Positions 44,581-58,259 of a stretch of 64,000 nucleotides of DNA are shown here, one piece after another. Each line of letters opens with the position of its first letter. Positions within the stretch are counted from its first letter, which is position 1. Where the stretch lies: assembly GCA_021234155.1 (NCBI GenBank), contig JAJEKV010000003.1, positions 11,961,819 through 12,025,818 of the forward strand. Reading direction: 5' to 3'. The translations under genes and the position numbers were made by a program. A model generated the notes under the pieces. That model ran no database searches. It had not been told where the DNA came from and worked only from the letters and a program-made list of their open reading frames with translations. Origin of the DNA: Isoetes taiwanensis (lineage: Eukaryota; Streptophyta; Lycopodiopsida; Isoetales; Isoetaceae).

Positions 44581-45600
44581 AGGACCGCAGCACGCCTTTG
44601 CGGTTGACACCCTTCCTCATGAGGGCCGAAAAAAAGGTTCACTTTGCATCGACTTAGAAAAGCTCATGCCAAATGTCATGCCCAAAGTTAGCCAAAGCAT
44701 TTTGAATCTCATGCAAGCGGTGAAGGCGCACATTGGCAAATGTTCATGCCACCACTCGAGCTCAACAAAGACCGCGATCCACCTTCAACATCTCAACCTC
44801 CACGCTCTCGGACATATCCCAATATTGCGGCCAGGTTGACTTACTCAAAAAGTTCTTTTGCTTCCACGCCACGCTCACTTTTGAGTGGAACCGGCGGATC
44901 CTTTTTCTCATGTACCTCTCGAACTCCAAGAGGAGCTTGCCAAGATCAAAATTCCTTTAAGCTTGGCAACCATTTTAAAACTTCGTCACCTCTCTCAAGG
45001 ACCGATTACCACTCCCAAACTGTTTTTAGTTGGGGCTGTGGCTACCTCTACACCCACGGTCCATGCAGCGGTGGGGAAATCGACAAGTCAACCATGTTCA
45101 AATCGATGGAGGTAGTGCAGTCAATCTCATCACGGACAAACTCACGCAAACAAATGGGCATCACACAACTCTTTAGTGCCCCATATGACATCAAATTGGC
45201 TAATGGCCATATCCACGAGACCTCAAAGGCGTCACACCTATTCTACACATCAACATTGGTGATCTCCGGCTTTCCCATGGAATTTGGAGTTTGGAAAGGC
45301 TGGTGAAGATCCGGTGACTATGAAATCTTTGGTGGGAAGACCCTTTCTCCGCCGGCAAAGAGTATCCATTCTTGGGCCCGCGGACCCGTTAGTCATCCTG
45401 GATGGTCATCTCAATGCCACAATGGACTTGCAAAGCGGGCGGATCATTTCCGTTGACAATGCGGAACCCTCTCTCTCGAACCGATTACGAAGGCGCTCGA
45501 AATATTTATCAAGTTCGGGCTACCCTGGCGGCGTGCGCCTCTGTCATCCTACCCGAATATCTTTGATCCTTGGGGAGAAATGACTCTTGATCGGGGACCC
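44581..45600 (+). pseudogene. pro: Element B protease region
   Basis: A linker with ELQEELAKIKIPLSLATIL is followed by the active site ATC GAT GGA GGT at 45102-45113 (IDGGSAVNLI in the unbroken frame). The part after it, with GRPFLRR near 45330, is in other frames. Confidence 0.75.
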
Positions 45601-46059
45601 GGTGGCTGCCTTGCTTGACCCTACGGCTCCTTGCAATCGAATCCAGCGTTGATCACTTTTCGGATCTGGGACACTCCGGCAACTCCTGGCGATGTACTGC
45701 GCCATGAAGCAACCAACGCTTTAGATGACAACTGCGCAACCTCTCTTTTTACCACGCAAGTGCCACACATCCGGTTATGCTCCAACCTCCCGCCCACATT
45801 GTCGGGATATCTTGAAGTCATACCCCATATCGGACTCACGAAGTCGAAATTGTGGATGTTGGCAACAATCAACTTTGTCGTGTATTCTTGCAAACCTTCC
45901 GGCTCCTTATCGTATGGGGCCCGTCCACGCTGTTCAAAAAATTCAAACACATTTTAGCACGGAGTTACAAAGATGCGGGGAATCAACAAAAGCTTGGGGA
46001 ACTCACCATTCCTACCGTCGATGCCGCGACCGATTAGTAGCAGCGGCGATCTGAGCTCA

Positions 46060-46640
46060 ACCCTAATTACCGCGGATGCGGCGTCAAGGCGGAAATTGAC
46101 AAACTCCTTCTTGCGGTTTGATCTATGAGGTCAAACATTCGAATGGGTGAGCCCTATCGTCATTGCCCTTAAGCACAATGGTAAGATCGGCGTCTGTGTA
46201 GACTATCGGAAACTCAATCGGGCCACGGGCGTGATCATTTTCCACTTCCCTTCCACGGACCAAGTTACGGAAGAAGTGGTTTGGACATGAGATGTACTCC
46301 TTTATGGATGGTTTCTCGGCTACAATCGGATCTCCATCAAAGAATCGATCAACTCAAGACCACTTTCACCACCCATAAAGGTCACTTTTTGCCTACAAGG
46401 TGGTTCCTTTTGGATTATCCAACTTCGCCTTCCACATTTCAACGCATCATGCTCTCCGTTTTTCATGATTTCATGAAGGAAAATCCCTTCTTGCAAATTT
46501 TTCAAGATGACTTCTCTCGCCTCTGGTTCCATGGTGACCATTTGGATAAATTGGAACTTCGTCTTTCAGAAATGTGATGAGTCCCAAGATTAGTCTCAAT
46601 CCGAGAAATGCACCTTTTCGTCATACTTCGTGTTACGTTA
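46060..46640 (+). pseudogene. pol (rt): Element B reverse transcriptase
   Basis: DNA and short translations match RT of A: VDYRKLN (46196), the FSGYNRISI block (46310-46340), the PSTFQRIML block (46430) and FQDDF (46500). Frames change every 50-150 bp. Confidence 0.8.
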
Positions 46641-47330
46641 GGCCATGTTGTCGGCAAAGCGGGGAATCACCAGCGATCTGCCAAAATCGGTTGTTATGCT
46701 AAAAGCTCAAGCACCGGCCAATATCAAAGAGACCGCGCTCTTTCCTAGGAAAGGTCAATTATTACTCCACCTTCATACACGGGTGGCACCATTGCGGATC
46801 CCATTCATAAACTCACGGGTGGCGAATCCACGGGCTTGGAATTCCCGGCTGGGCTGCTTTCCAACGGTGAAGCTTTTGCTTACTCGAGTGCCGGTACTTG
46901 TTCCTCCTCAATGGGACAAGCCCTTTCCGTTCATGTCGATGTCTCCGGCGTTTGCTATTGGAGCTGTTCTTTCTCAAGAATATGATCGCTGCATGATAAA
47001 CCAAATCGCTATGCCGGTAGAAAACTCAATTCTGGCGGCGCAACTATTACGCCGCGGGCGTGAAGCTTTGGGTCTCATTTTACGTGTCCAACGCTTCCGT
47101 CATTACCTTTTGGGCAGTCAAATCAAGTTCTTTGTGGACCACCAAGCACTTCTCTATTTGATCAACAAATCCACGCCCGCGAATTCGCATTGCTCGTTGG
47201 GTCCTTCTTCTCAAAAATTTGCTCCTTTTGAAATCGTTCATAAAGGTGGCAAATCTCATGTTGTTCCGGATTATCTTTCCGCATCCACACGGATGATCCT
47301 GCAAGGAGTCTCCGGGCGCCTTCCCCCGAT
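46641..47330 (+). pseudogene. pol (rnh): Element B RNase H
   Basis: GAVLSQEYD (about 46960) and REALGLILRVQRFRHYLLGS with IKFFVDHQALLYLINKS (47060-47180) show the Ty3 RNase H with the acid of FVDHQ kept. The first Asp lies in a frame-shifted segment near 46930. Confidence 0.78.
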
Positions 47331-48590
47331 GCTCAACTTTTTTAGTCACGCGGCAACACCACATTGGTTCCATGATTTTCAGCGATACCTCCTCACGGGT
47401 GCTCTTCCACCCGAAAGATGAGGCGCTCTCTCACCTTGGCGACAATCCGTCGCCATCAATTTCTCAGAGGTCCGGTGACTACACCATGGTTGCGGACATC
47501 TCTACAAAAAAGGTAAGGACACCATCCTTGACGTTGTGTTCTACCTCATGAAGTTCCGGACATTGTTCGAAGCTCATCAAGGGGCTCGGTGGTGGTCATT
47601 TTCATGGTGACACCCGCGACGCACGCAAAATTCTTCTTCTTGGGTATTATTGGCCCACGCTCTTCAAAGATGCTCCATACGCCCGCCGCGTGTGGCGCTT
47701 GCCCGGTGGTGGGGCGCCCGGCGACCGTGGCGCTCTTCCCTTGGCCCCCGATTCATGCCCTTCCCTTCGACAAATGGGGAATGGACTTTGTGGGACCTAT
47801 AGACCCTCCGTGGCGGCACACTTTCGTGCCGATACATCTGGTTCTCGCGACTACGCCACCAAATGGGCGGAAGCTTGTGCACTTCCGGACAACAACTGCT
47901 TTGCAAACGCGGCCCGAGTCCTCTATCAACAAATCATCCGCGCGATTGGCTGCCCCGCGGGCTGGTGGATTGATCGTGGTGTTCATTTCATCAATCATAC
48001 TATCAAAGAGGCGGCGGATTATCTCTTGATACATCATCACAAGAGCACACCTTACTATCCTCAAGGCAATGGGTTGGCGAAAGCACCAACAAAACTCGGT
48101 CACCATTCTCAAGAAAATTTGTGGCGCTTCATACCAGTTGGCGGAACAAAACTTCCCTCACAGTTCTTTGGGCCTACAATACTTGTTTCAAGATTGCTAC
48201 GGGGGTCACACTCCTTTTAAATTGGTTTATGGTCGGGGAAGCTCTCATGCCCTTTGAATTCATTCTTCCAACACTCCGGTTTCAATCGCTCTTTGCTCAT
48301 AATCCACCCGTGTTGCTCTCAAAGAACGGGTCTATCAATTAGAACAGTTGGATGAACTTCAGCGGGGATGCTTATATTACGTGTTCTTCATGGACAGCAG
48401 TTGCAAAAATCTTTTTACATGACAAGCGTTTGAAGACAAAAACATTCAAACAAGGAGATTTGGTTCTTCTTTATGATTCCGTACAAAAATTTTTCCGGTA
48501 AACTCAAGTTTCGTTGGCTTGGCCCTTATCAAATTGTTCAAGTGGTTAGACCAAGTGTTTTCCAACTTCGCTTGAATTAGATGGCACTCC
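47331..48590 (+). pseudogene. pol (int): Element B integrase
   Basis: WGMDFVGPID (near 47775), DRGVHFINH (near 47970) and GNGLA-ESTNK (near 48065, broken by a lost base) give the D, D and E of the core. The segment LKTKTFKQGDLVLLYDS of the C-terminal domain follows near 48430-48480. Confidence 0.8.
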
Positions 48591-48809
48591 ATTACCTACA
48601 TTAGTTAATGGTTTTCGTCTCAAAGCATTTCAAAGACACGAAAGTGAACATCCCAACCGAGACAGTTCGAAATCAAACACCACGAGAAAGTGACTAGAAA
48701 GGCGGTAGATTATATTATAGTGGAAAATTTTTACAAAATGTGGGCGAGCCCAGCTATTTCCGCTATGGGCGCTGCCCTATATACAAAAAGCGGGCTCGAG
48801 CCCTATCTA

Positions 48810-49150
48810 CTAAGTCCTAAGAGGAAAAACCCTCTACTCGGGGTTGGGCGGAGATCGCGGAGAGAGATGGTAGAGGGTTACGCTTCCGGATCAAATGAAG
48901 GTGCGAGAACCACCTCCATCCCGTTGGTCTTGGTGCGGGATGTTCACCATCCCGCACACCGGTACCGTCCATCACGAATGCCCGCGGTTGTGGCAGGCGC
49001 CGATCCGAGCAGTTCATCTTACAAGTGATCCACTCCGGCCGATTCGTTGGCATGGTGCAATCTTCGTTCAAACCCGGCGGATCATCTTGGCGCCATCGGA
49101 TGCCTTCGTTTCTCTCGGTTAGTCTTATATAATAGCCGAGGACCTCCTTG
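48810..49150 (-). pseudogene. Element B counterpart of the antisense ORF
   Basis: The minus strand carries LNEDCTMPTNRPEWITCKMNC, cut here for length, equivalent to the Cys-rich core in A, and TATATAAGAC stands upstream near 49128-49137. The ATG frame of A is not open in B, so a protein is not evident. Confidence 0.3.
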
Positions 49151-49625
49151 TCGGCGTGGACCAATCACACAAATTGCCAGCGTGGTTTTGCAATGCAAAA
49201 GTGTTTTCTAAAGGAGAATCTGTTCTCCCGCATATCTAGCCATGGTACCTTGACACATTCCTTTTAATGATATCCCCTTGAGTTACCCGGCATTGAATGC
49301 CATTCCTTCTTTCCGCCCGTCGAACATTAATGGGTGTCCTTTGCCATCTGTCACATCCGATCTTTCTCTCCGTCTCATCCTCACCGTCCATTGCTTCTCC
49401 CTTACGTTTTTGGGGACTTAGCCAAATTTTGCCTCTCAATCCCCTTCTTAGCATCTCTTGACACACGGCATCATCAGCGGTTCTGTTTAGCACTCTTCAT
49501 ACCTCTTCACCTCGGTTATTAAGCCCTAAAACAAACCTTTTAGTTCCTCTGCGCCTTCATCCTCCGGTGCTTTCGACTTTCGTCTTCCGCCTTTGGCATC
49601 TCTCTTAGTTACGCAAATCATTCTC

Positions 49626-52410
49626 ATGGCTGCCCCAAGATTTTCTACACTTCAAACTCTTTGCTCCCAAGGATCCGCCCTTTTTGCATCTGTATCCTTC
49701 TTGGCGCCCACTTTCCATGAAGCCCTTGTTGGCCCCAATAAAGATGTCGCTGAGCGACACCAGCTTTAATTTTTCTCAAATGGAACTTCCGGCTCCAAAT
49801 CACGCCCGATTCTGGGCGGTTCATCGCCAATATTGTTAACGACCCGCAAGGGTACACCACCGTAGTCGATGGCACCACTATTTCATTGACTCAACACTTG
49901 ATTTCTGAGGTATTTCATATTCCCTTGCACACTCCTTGTGTATCATGGTCGCTATCTCGGGATATTGATGTCCGCGAGTTTGGTGCACTGCTTATCACGC
50001 CAATGTCCATCGTCGACCAATATCGACAAGCCTCATGAGACCTTTGTAAAATTTTTGTGGCGCCAAATTCCTTGGGTATTCTATCAAGAACACCCATATC
50101 AATAAGCCTTTCTATAACTTTGGTCCTTCTTTGCTACACACTCCAAGCACCACATAGATTGGCCCCAAATGATGTTCTATCGTCTTCTCCAAGAAATGGA
50201 CCGCCTTGGTACCACTTCCATTTCTGAAGTTTTACGTGGGAGGGCACTTTCAAGCCCTCATCCGTCATTACTTCCCTCCCACACCACCAAATTCTCATAC
50301 TTCCACTCGGTAGCTCCCTTCCAAATAATCACCAAGTTGGCACATCACGCCCATCTTCCCACGGTCATGACCACAGTCCACACTCATGTCCTTTGTCTCT
50401 TCCTCCGCTACACCATCCACTTCACACCATTTTTCACAAACCTCCCAAACCGGGCAGCCAATTCCACCACCACAACACCCTCGTCGGTTGTTGTATCGAT
50501 GCTCGGCCGGATGCTCAAAGGCTGCTTTGCACTTAAGTTCTGAGGAATCCCAAGGCGGCTCTTATGGCCCGGGGTTCAACGGGCACTAGAGGCCTCGATG
50601 CGGTACACCAAGACCTTCAAGCTGCAAGCTGCCCAAGTTGCAACTTTGGAGGCCAAACTTCAAGACAAGCATGAAGCTCTCTTACGGGCTCATGCGGATC
50701 TCAAGAGTACACAAGCTCAAGTCCGGCCAACTCATGGTCAATAGGCTCAGCTCGATCCAGAAATTCGGACTCTATTGGAGCACAACAAGTCCAAAGGCTG
50801 CTCTCACGAGTACCAAGGATGAAGATATTGCTAAACTCAATGCCTTGTACTGGGGCGTGTGAGAACTTCGCACTCAAGTTCAAAATCTTTCGGCCCGAGA
50901 TGCTCAAGTTGCCTCCTTGGCGGCTCGGCTTTCTACAGACCTCTCGGATCACCTCTCTTCAAGATCAACTACGAGGTCGTGCGAAATGAAAAAATGTCGA
51001 TGGCGGAGATTGCCGTGCTTCGTCTCAATACACCGGGAAATCTTCCTCCCGGTCAATCCTTCTCGAAGCGGGTCCGTGACCGATCCGCCTCCCTACTTGA
51101 AAAGGAAAATAGGATCCGTGATCTCGAACAACAATTTGCGGCAAGCTATTCATCTGGCGATGAGGCTCAAACCAAACTTGGCCCCCAGACTTCAATTCTT
51201 CCGCGAGAATGCCGGTGGACTTCCCAGCTCCCTCCTGCTATCATGATTATGTGGTTGCTCGGCGCCACCTCTTCCTTTCAAAGTGGCACGCAGTGATGGC
51301 CCTGTGGATATCCCAGCGGCGATCTTGATTTTCTCGGTTGGCGAACTCTCCATTGAAGACAAAGGGTTGTGTTGTGCCCTTGTTGTCTTTGATCTCATAC
51401 AACTGTCGATCCCGGCTTTCTCACTTTCGTGGTTCAGCCCATGGCTTATATTTTCATGATTTCTATCACGGGTGATACCGGGGAAAATTTTGGCAATGGG
51501 CCCGCGCCACTTGTTCGGGTGATCCCAACTGCGCAATGGGTGCTTCGGGATAACAATCCATATCTTGCGGATCTGCTTTCGGACCAAAACTTTTCATCGA
51601 GGGTACATGCACAGGCTTGCCAATCATTTATCTCTCGGCAAGCGGAAGCTGCAACAAATAAGGAAGTATCTAGGACATCAGAAGATCTTCCCTATGCACA
51701 AGTCTATATCGCACACCTCATTTGGTTACAATCGATTCTGAGGCTCTGTTGGATAGCAAGGCGGTCCCCCACGGGGATGGGATAGCCCTCTGTCAACTCT
51801 CGACTCTCTGCTTCTCTTTGGGATCGGTGTCGGGCACTTGATCCGGATCTTGTCGATCAATTCGAGGAGGCTGCTTTCGAACCCGCCCACGGGCATGGTT
51901 CCTTCTCCCTATGCTTCCACAGGTGTACCTCCACGGCCCGGGTTCGACTTTCGATTGGCGCCTTCCTTTTTGGACCAAGGTCATGGATGGTCATGCGGGC
52001 TGGACACCACCTCGGATCTCGGCGGATCTCGGTGGGATCCACGTTTTGTTCGCCCGATCACATTGGGAAGAAGGTGCTACTCTGGACAACACCACAAATT
52101 GGATCTACATTGCTAATGGCGTGGTTGGCAGCGGCCGCGGATGCGCTTTCATGGTCTCAACACCTTCTTGCTGCGCGCCTCCACCTCACGATCCTTACGT
52201 CCATCTTCAAGCGGGATTTTTGCAGCTGCCCTCAAATGCATTTTGCTCGGCTCCTTAAATCGGCGTCCCATTTTCCTTTACAATCCAAATGCCCGGTCGG
52301 TGCTTTTGGCCTTGAACTTGTCTCCTCATGGAGTGTCGATTACATTTCTTGGGCATACCCGCAGCGCGCTTGAAGACATGAGTGCGGCTCGTTTTCTTAT
52401 TGATCTTTGA
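49626..52410 (+). pseudogene. Element B 3' ORF (coiled-coil protein), broken
   Basis: The ATG at 49626 (MAAPRFSTLQ) is conserved with A. Matching blocks follow in the same order in changing frames: VVDGTTISLTQHLISE, FLWR, the coiled coil, QPMAYIF and RQAEAATNKEV. About thirty frame changes prevent translation. That the same long ORF is carried by both copies shows that it belongs to the family and is not a captured accident of A. Confidence 0.7.
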
Positions 52411-52574
52411 TCACGCCCTTGGCCAAGACACACCTCAAGCTCTTCAATCCGCCAAGATCTCATCAGCCCGGTACCATAATGGGGCCCGTCCTCACTCCGT
52501 GAGGATCACTTTCAGGCCCGATGGCTTCAGCCCTCCGGCGCTTCCTCCTTTTCTTCACTCACGAGGTGTCGTTT

Positions 52575-52584
52575 GGTGGGGGAG
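52575..52584 (+). other. Polypurine tract of element B
   Basis: GGTGGGGGAG directly before the 3' LTR start TGTTAATCTG, the usual place of the plus-strand primer. Confidence 0.7.
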
Positions 52585-53612
<1,028 letters not shown>

Positions 53613-56472
53613 CATGGCAGAGGCAGACACCGATGATTCAATTAGTGAGACGTTCATGCCGCTGTGGGCTGCAGCACATCGGAGGGGGAAACCGAGGAAA
53701 ATATTTTCTATGTTGGCAGTCCAAGTGCCCATGTTACTTCGAGTATGATTTCCAACCAAGTTCCCCAGCAACTTGCACAGGAATTGGCCGCTCTTTACCC
53801 GTACCCAGTGCAATGGCTTCGTGCCAGGTCTGGGAATGGTTATGCATTCAACCAATCTGCATATGGGTTGATGAGATTGTGCTTAATGGAACACTATGTT
53901 CCCATGCCATCAGAAGTAAGTGCTGCTGATACCCACTTACCCCTGATGCCGCAAAGAAGCGGCCGGGCCCATGTCGAGAGCCATATCCGCCTAATGCAAC
54001 AGTGGATACTGTGATGAACTTGCATGCGATGCAGACTCTGGCGGTTGGTTGTATAGACGCATAACTGGCCCTCACAAGTTAGTGCCTTATGTGGAGCCAG
54101 CTAGTTGCCCTGGCACACCTAGATGGAACCACCCATCGGCGGATTACTGCCACCTCCCAAAATATTTCAGAGGAATGGGAAATTGGTGTGCACACCCATG
54201 GCATTCCGCAAGAGTACATAATGCAGTGCATGGAAGTGTGCACATGCAAAAGCGGCCAAATCATGAAAGATGTTGACTTCAATTACTATAAGGAGAGCAC
54301 CATGGGCAGCCTCGCGCAAAGGGTGGTTGAGCTTCAAATGGCTTATCGTGTTCGATTAGTCCATTCTCACCAATGTGTGAGGGGTGTAACAGGTGAGATC
54401 GTGGATGACTTCGCCTGCCACAGATGGAGGCAACCGCGTAGAAGAGGGACTCGTGGGGATAGGCAGATCAGAAGGTCGCACCGTAGAGGATGCTTGTTTC
54501 GGTTGCGGACTGTGAAACCACGTGAAAACAGTGCATCATCTGCTGTTGCACGAATATACATACGCACGGAACATACAGGACATGACCCTTTCACAAATGC
54601 AGAGGACTGATCAATGCCCGTGCATCCTGAACTACTAGGGGTCGCTGCACAAGAGCTTCGGAGTATCAGGATGACTCGTGCAGTGTGGGACTTTGCAAGA
54701 GCACGAGGACCAGAAATACGTATGACAGTAAGTCCAATTGAGCGCATCATTTACCGCTTCACGATGGCACAGGAGGATGTTTGGCAACTAGCGTATCGAC
54801 AGAGGATTCTCGGTAAGCGCCCTTGAAAATTATTCTTCCATGGAGCAACTATTGTTTTAGCTTTCTCATAATTCATAGTCAATATTACGATAATTAACTA
54901 TCGATATTGTTTTCTTCGGTTCAATATGGCAACTTTTTTCTTTCAAAAAATATCACATAATTTCCTTTTCAAAAATATTTCAATCCTACAACCTTATCAC
55001 GTAGTACCTCATAGGAGGCAGTCTGGGAACGGATTGGGAGAGTCTTGAGAATGGCATAGACGATTGAAAAGCATCTGGAAAGGTAATTTTCCACCAGCCA
55101 TGGAATCCTAATGCCCTGGACCCGATGATGCGTCCATGGATCTTAGTCATCCAAGACGATAAGATGTTGGAGGCTGCTATAAGGTGGAGCGGTGGTAGTG
55201 ATTGGGCCATGGATTCTACGTTTGGCACAAACTTATGGAAGTTTCCATTGTACGGAGCCATTGTACCCATCACTGGGGGAGTGGGGTTCCCAGTGTTCTA
55301 CATGCTATGCAGCTTAGAGGCCGACGAGGGGCACCAGCGTCATGCCTTGAAGATAGCGCTCCGACTTGTATTTGAACGTATGGGTACAATTAGGCCGAGG
55401 TCAATCACGATCGACATGGACGGTTGTGAGAGACGTGCCATCACTGAGGTCGTCGAAGCCGACCAATATTGCTGGGAAGATGGTGAGCAAAGTGCCTTTT
55501 TTGTGTATCTGGATGAAAACGACACTCGTGCTTATGAAATCAGGTTGCAGGCAATGTTCTTGCATGTTGGTTCCATGCGAAGCGTGCATGGCAAAGATAT
55601 CTATTGCCACGTCTGAACGGGGAGGTGCTAAAGAGAGATGTGGCATTGAAGCTATCAAAGTTGATGACCGAGCCTATGTTTCAAGCGTACCATCTTCGAT
55701 TGGCAGAATTTCAGCAGAATTACAGACATAACCAAGTCATACAAGGGTGAGTGCACAACTATGAATTTTGTGAATCGGGCATTTGCAATAACCAGGATGT
55801 AATACGATTTAGGTACTTGAATAACAATTGGCTCAATGGGGCAACATGGGATGGTAAATGGCAAAGACATAAACGAATGTTCAACCACGGAAACATTGAC
55901 ACCACAAATTACGTGGAATCTCACTGGAGGGTATTGAAGACCCAAACCTTGCAATGCAAAGTTAATATAAGGATGTACATGCTCGTGTCTCATCTCATAG
56001 GCTTTCCAGACGGGACTTTGCCAGCTGGAGGCACAATTTTGACTCGCTTCTTAGAAAGATGGAGTCTTGGTATGTATATTACGTGTAATATGCCCATTTG
56101 TGGGATGACACAGTCTTACCAGTTGTCTTCTCTTCAGTTGAGTTTGGACGTTATAGTACACGTTCATATCCAAAGAGACATGCAGGTGCTCAATCACTTA
56201 TTCATTCATTGGACGAACACCCTAACACCATCCTACTGGACGATGCTAATGACCTAAGGTATCAATGGCTAGCCAGACGACAGAGGGACTGAGATACACG
56301 CAACATATGAGAATGCGATACTGCGATTGCCCATCTCCTCTTGCTGTGTGCAAGCACCTCATCGCAGGAGACTACTTCCTTGCAAGCCGTCACCCCATGT
56401 TGTACAATGAGTTATATCCCAATCGACAATTCATTCCACCCATGCCTCCACGGCCGCCTGCATGGATGTTCT
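53613..56472 (+). pseudogene. MULE-type transposase with GRF zinc finger and SWIM domain
   Basis: N-terminus (53613-53730): CRCGLQHIGGGNRGKYFLCW followed by SKCPCYFEYDF, a GRF-type zinc finger. The middle (54089-54826) has VCTCKSGQIMKDVDFNYYKE and ends at ATTCTCG|GTAAGC, a likely donor. The catalytic core shows D in WAMDSTFGTN (55212 region), D in SITIDMDGCERRAI and E in NYVESHWRVLK (near 55915): the DDE triad in MULE context. C-terminal SWIM finger: YCDCPSPLAVCKHLIA (about 56320-56370). Mutator-type transposases cut and paste DNA via long TIRs. An intron of about 170 bp (to CACGTAG near 55002) is plausible. A stop at 54608 and frame shifts near 53700, 55085 and 55616-55740 make it a pseudogene, unless several of these are introns. 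Confidence 0.75.
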
Positions 56473-56848
56473 AATACCATTGTTACATGAATGGGATGCA
56501 TTGCTCATGGCTGAACATCAAACAGTACAAGTGAGTTTGCAAAATGCAGGTGATCTTGCTCCAGCAGATGTGCGTGAAATGGTGACAAAGGTCCGTAGAC
56601 AAATCCAGTATCACAGAGATGCAGCTGGCCCCCCCATGCAAATATTCCATGGTGGATACGATAGACAACAACAACATGCTCGCGCATGATTTCATCCGTG
56701 GCGTGCATCACATGCTGCAGCGAGGGAGCACCCCCCAAGGCCTCGCGGAAGGGCATCATCCTTAATTAGGTCCATTAACTTCATACTTGTCAATGCATTT
56801 GCTAATCATATGTGGATATAAGTCTCTAATATTTTTGTGCATTCAGAA

Positions 56849-57262
56849 ATGGCAGATGGGGCATCATCACATCTTGAAGATCAGCCTGGGTCACCCTTGC
56901 CTCCTTTGACAATGGGTGTGGCGGAGGTTGAGTGCATCCAGTGGTTGGAAGCATATGATAGGGTCCATGGGATAGCCGATGGTTGTTCTTGCGATAAGTT
57001 GGCCTGGCGTACCGTTGATGCCATAAGGGAGGCTATGCAAACCATGGACCAGCTTCACAGTAGATTGAGAAACTTGCCTCCAGGTGCAAACGCAATTGAG
57101 GAGGCATCCTTGAAAGCCGCCTACGCAAAAGCTGTTCGCGATTTTGAAGAGTATTGCGAGGAGCGGGAGTACACTATTGATTGTTTCTTCCCCCTCCCGG
57201 GTTGTGCACCCATGTCACTTCCCGAAAGTGAGCACACATCGCATCAATACTTTTTCAATTAA
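56849..57262 (+). other. Downstream exon or small ORF next to the transposase
   Basis: After GTGCATTCAG|AA, a plausible splice acceptor, the frame MADGASSHLEDQ... is open for 137 codons to TAA at 57260. It encodes a soluble acidic/helical protein with several Cys, and I recognise no domain. It could be the last exon of the transposase gene or an independent accessory gene of the element. Confidence 0.4.
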
Positions 57263-57465
57263 TATGTTTTCATTGTATTGAGATCACCCTATGAAATTAC
57301 ATTAATACATTGTAATACATTGAGCGACAATTATAATATGATTCGGTAGCATACAAACTGCACTACCAGAGGCCACTAATCCTCTGGTGGTACCAAAACA
57401 CTCTACAATACAAGAGAGCAACTAATACGGGCCACTCACTCCTAAACTGGCGCACATCACTGCGA
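57263..57465. other. Short convergent intergenic gap
   Basis: AT-rich, between the plus-strand transposase end and the minus-strand protease-like gene. It may hold both polyadenylation regions. Confidence 0.4.
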
Positions 57466-58245
57466 TTAATACCCGGTCCTTGTGATGGGTACAATAGCGG
57501 CCGGTTGGGTTTGCCATATGCATCGGACGAGTTGCCGCATGATATATCCAATGTGCATGCCACATGTATTGTTATCGGTCTGTAGGGGACACTGAGCAAC
57601 TCGTACGGATGCCATGTGATACCAATCGGTGTATCCTGTCGGTGCACCCAGTCGCACGAACACCCAAGCCACTGGCCTGTGATCAGAGAGCTTCAATGAG
57701 ATCGAATGCAAGTGGGAATAGAAGGGTCACAATCAATACTCACGAGCGAAGTACATTGATGTTGATACGGACACCTGAGCACCCGGGCGTGCTGGCATGT
57801 TGTCAAAATACCACCAACCAACATAATGCGTAGCCTCCTAATACCCGGTCGAATCAGCGGGTCACAGGTGGTGTATGAGAGCCACAAGCATCCAATGATT
57901 CGCCGCAAGCAGCATGGGCATTCATTAGCTCATGGGCGTGGACATTCAACTTGAACATGATGGTTAAACATTTGTACTCAAATACGATTGCATATTTACT
58001 TTGTGACGATGGGCCAAAGGATCGGGCCGGACTTCGGCCCCAGTCGGGATGCTCTAAAGGGGCGCGGCGGCACCAAATCCTTAGCCAATCGTTGTATATC
58101 TCCGATTACGGCGTGAGTCGTGATAAACTTCGGGGTCTATCACCAACAACTCTCGACGATCTGCTTCTCCCAACATGTGTTGTAGAGCACTAGAAAAACA
58201 CCGCGACTAACGTTAGTTGACAATGACGATGCATCTACAAAAATT
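57466..58245 (-). pseudogene. Ulp1-like (C48) cysteine protease part
   Basis: On the minus strand ILWPIV and NHWMLVALIHH (His block, 57900-57868) are followed, after about 170 bp with a possible intron ending CACAG|GCC, by CPLQTDNNTCGMHIGYIM (Cys codon at 57562-57564). The Gln lies five residues before Cys, exactly as in the QxxxxxCG oxyanion/nucleophile motif of Ulp1/SENP proteases. The catalytic Asp between them is not certain. Such proteases remove SUMO-type modifiers; copies carried by Mutator-like elements are known. Frame breaks between blocks may be introns or decay. Confidence 0.6.
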
Positions 58246-58259
58246 AATGCACGAAATAC

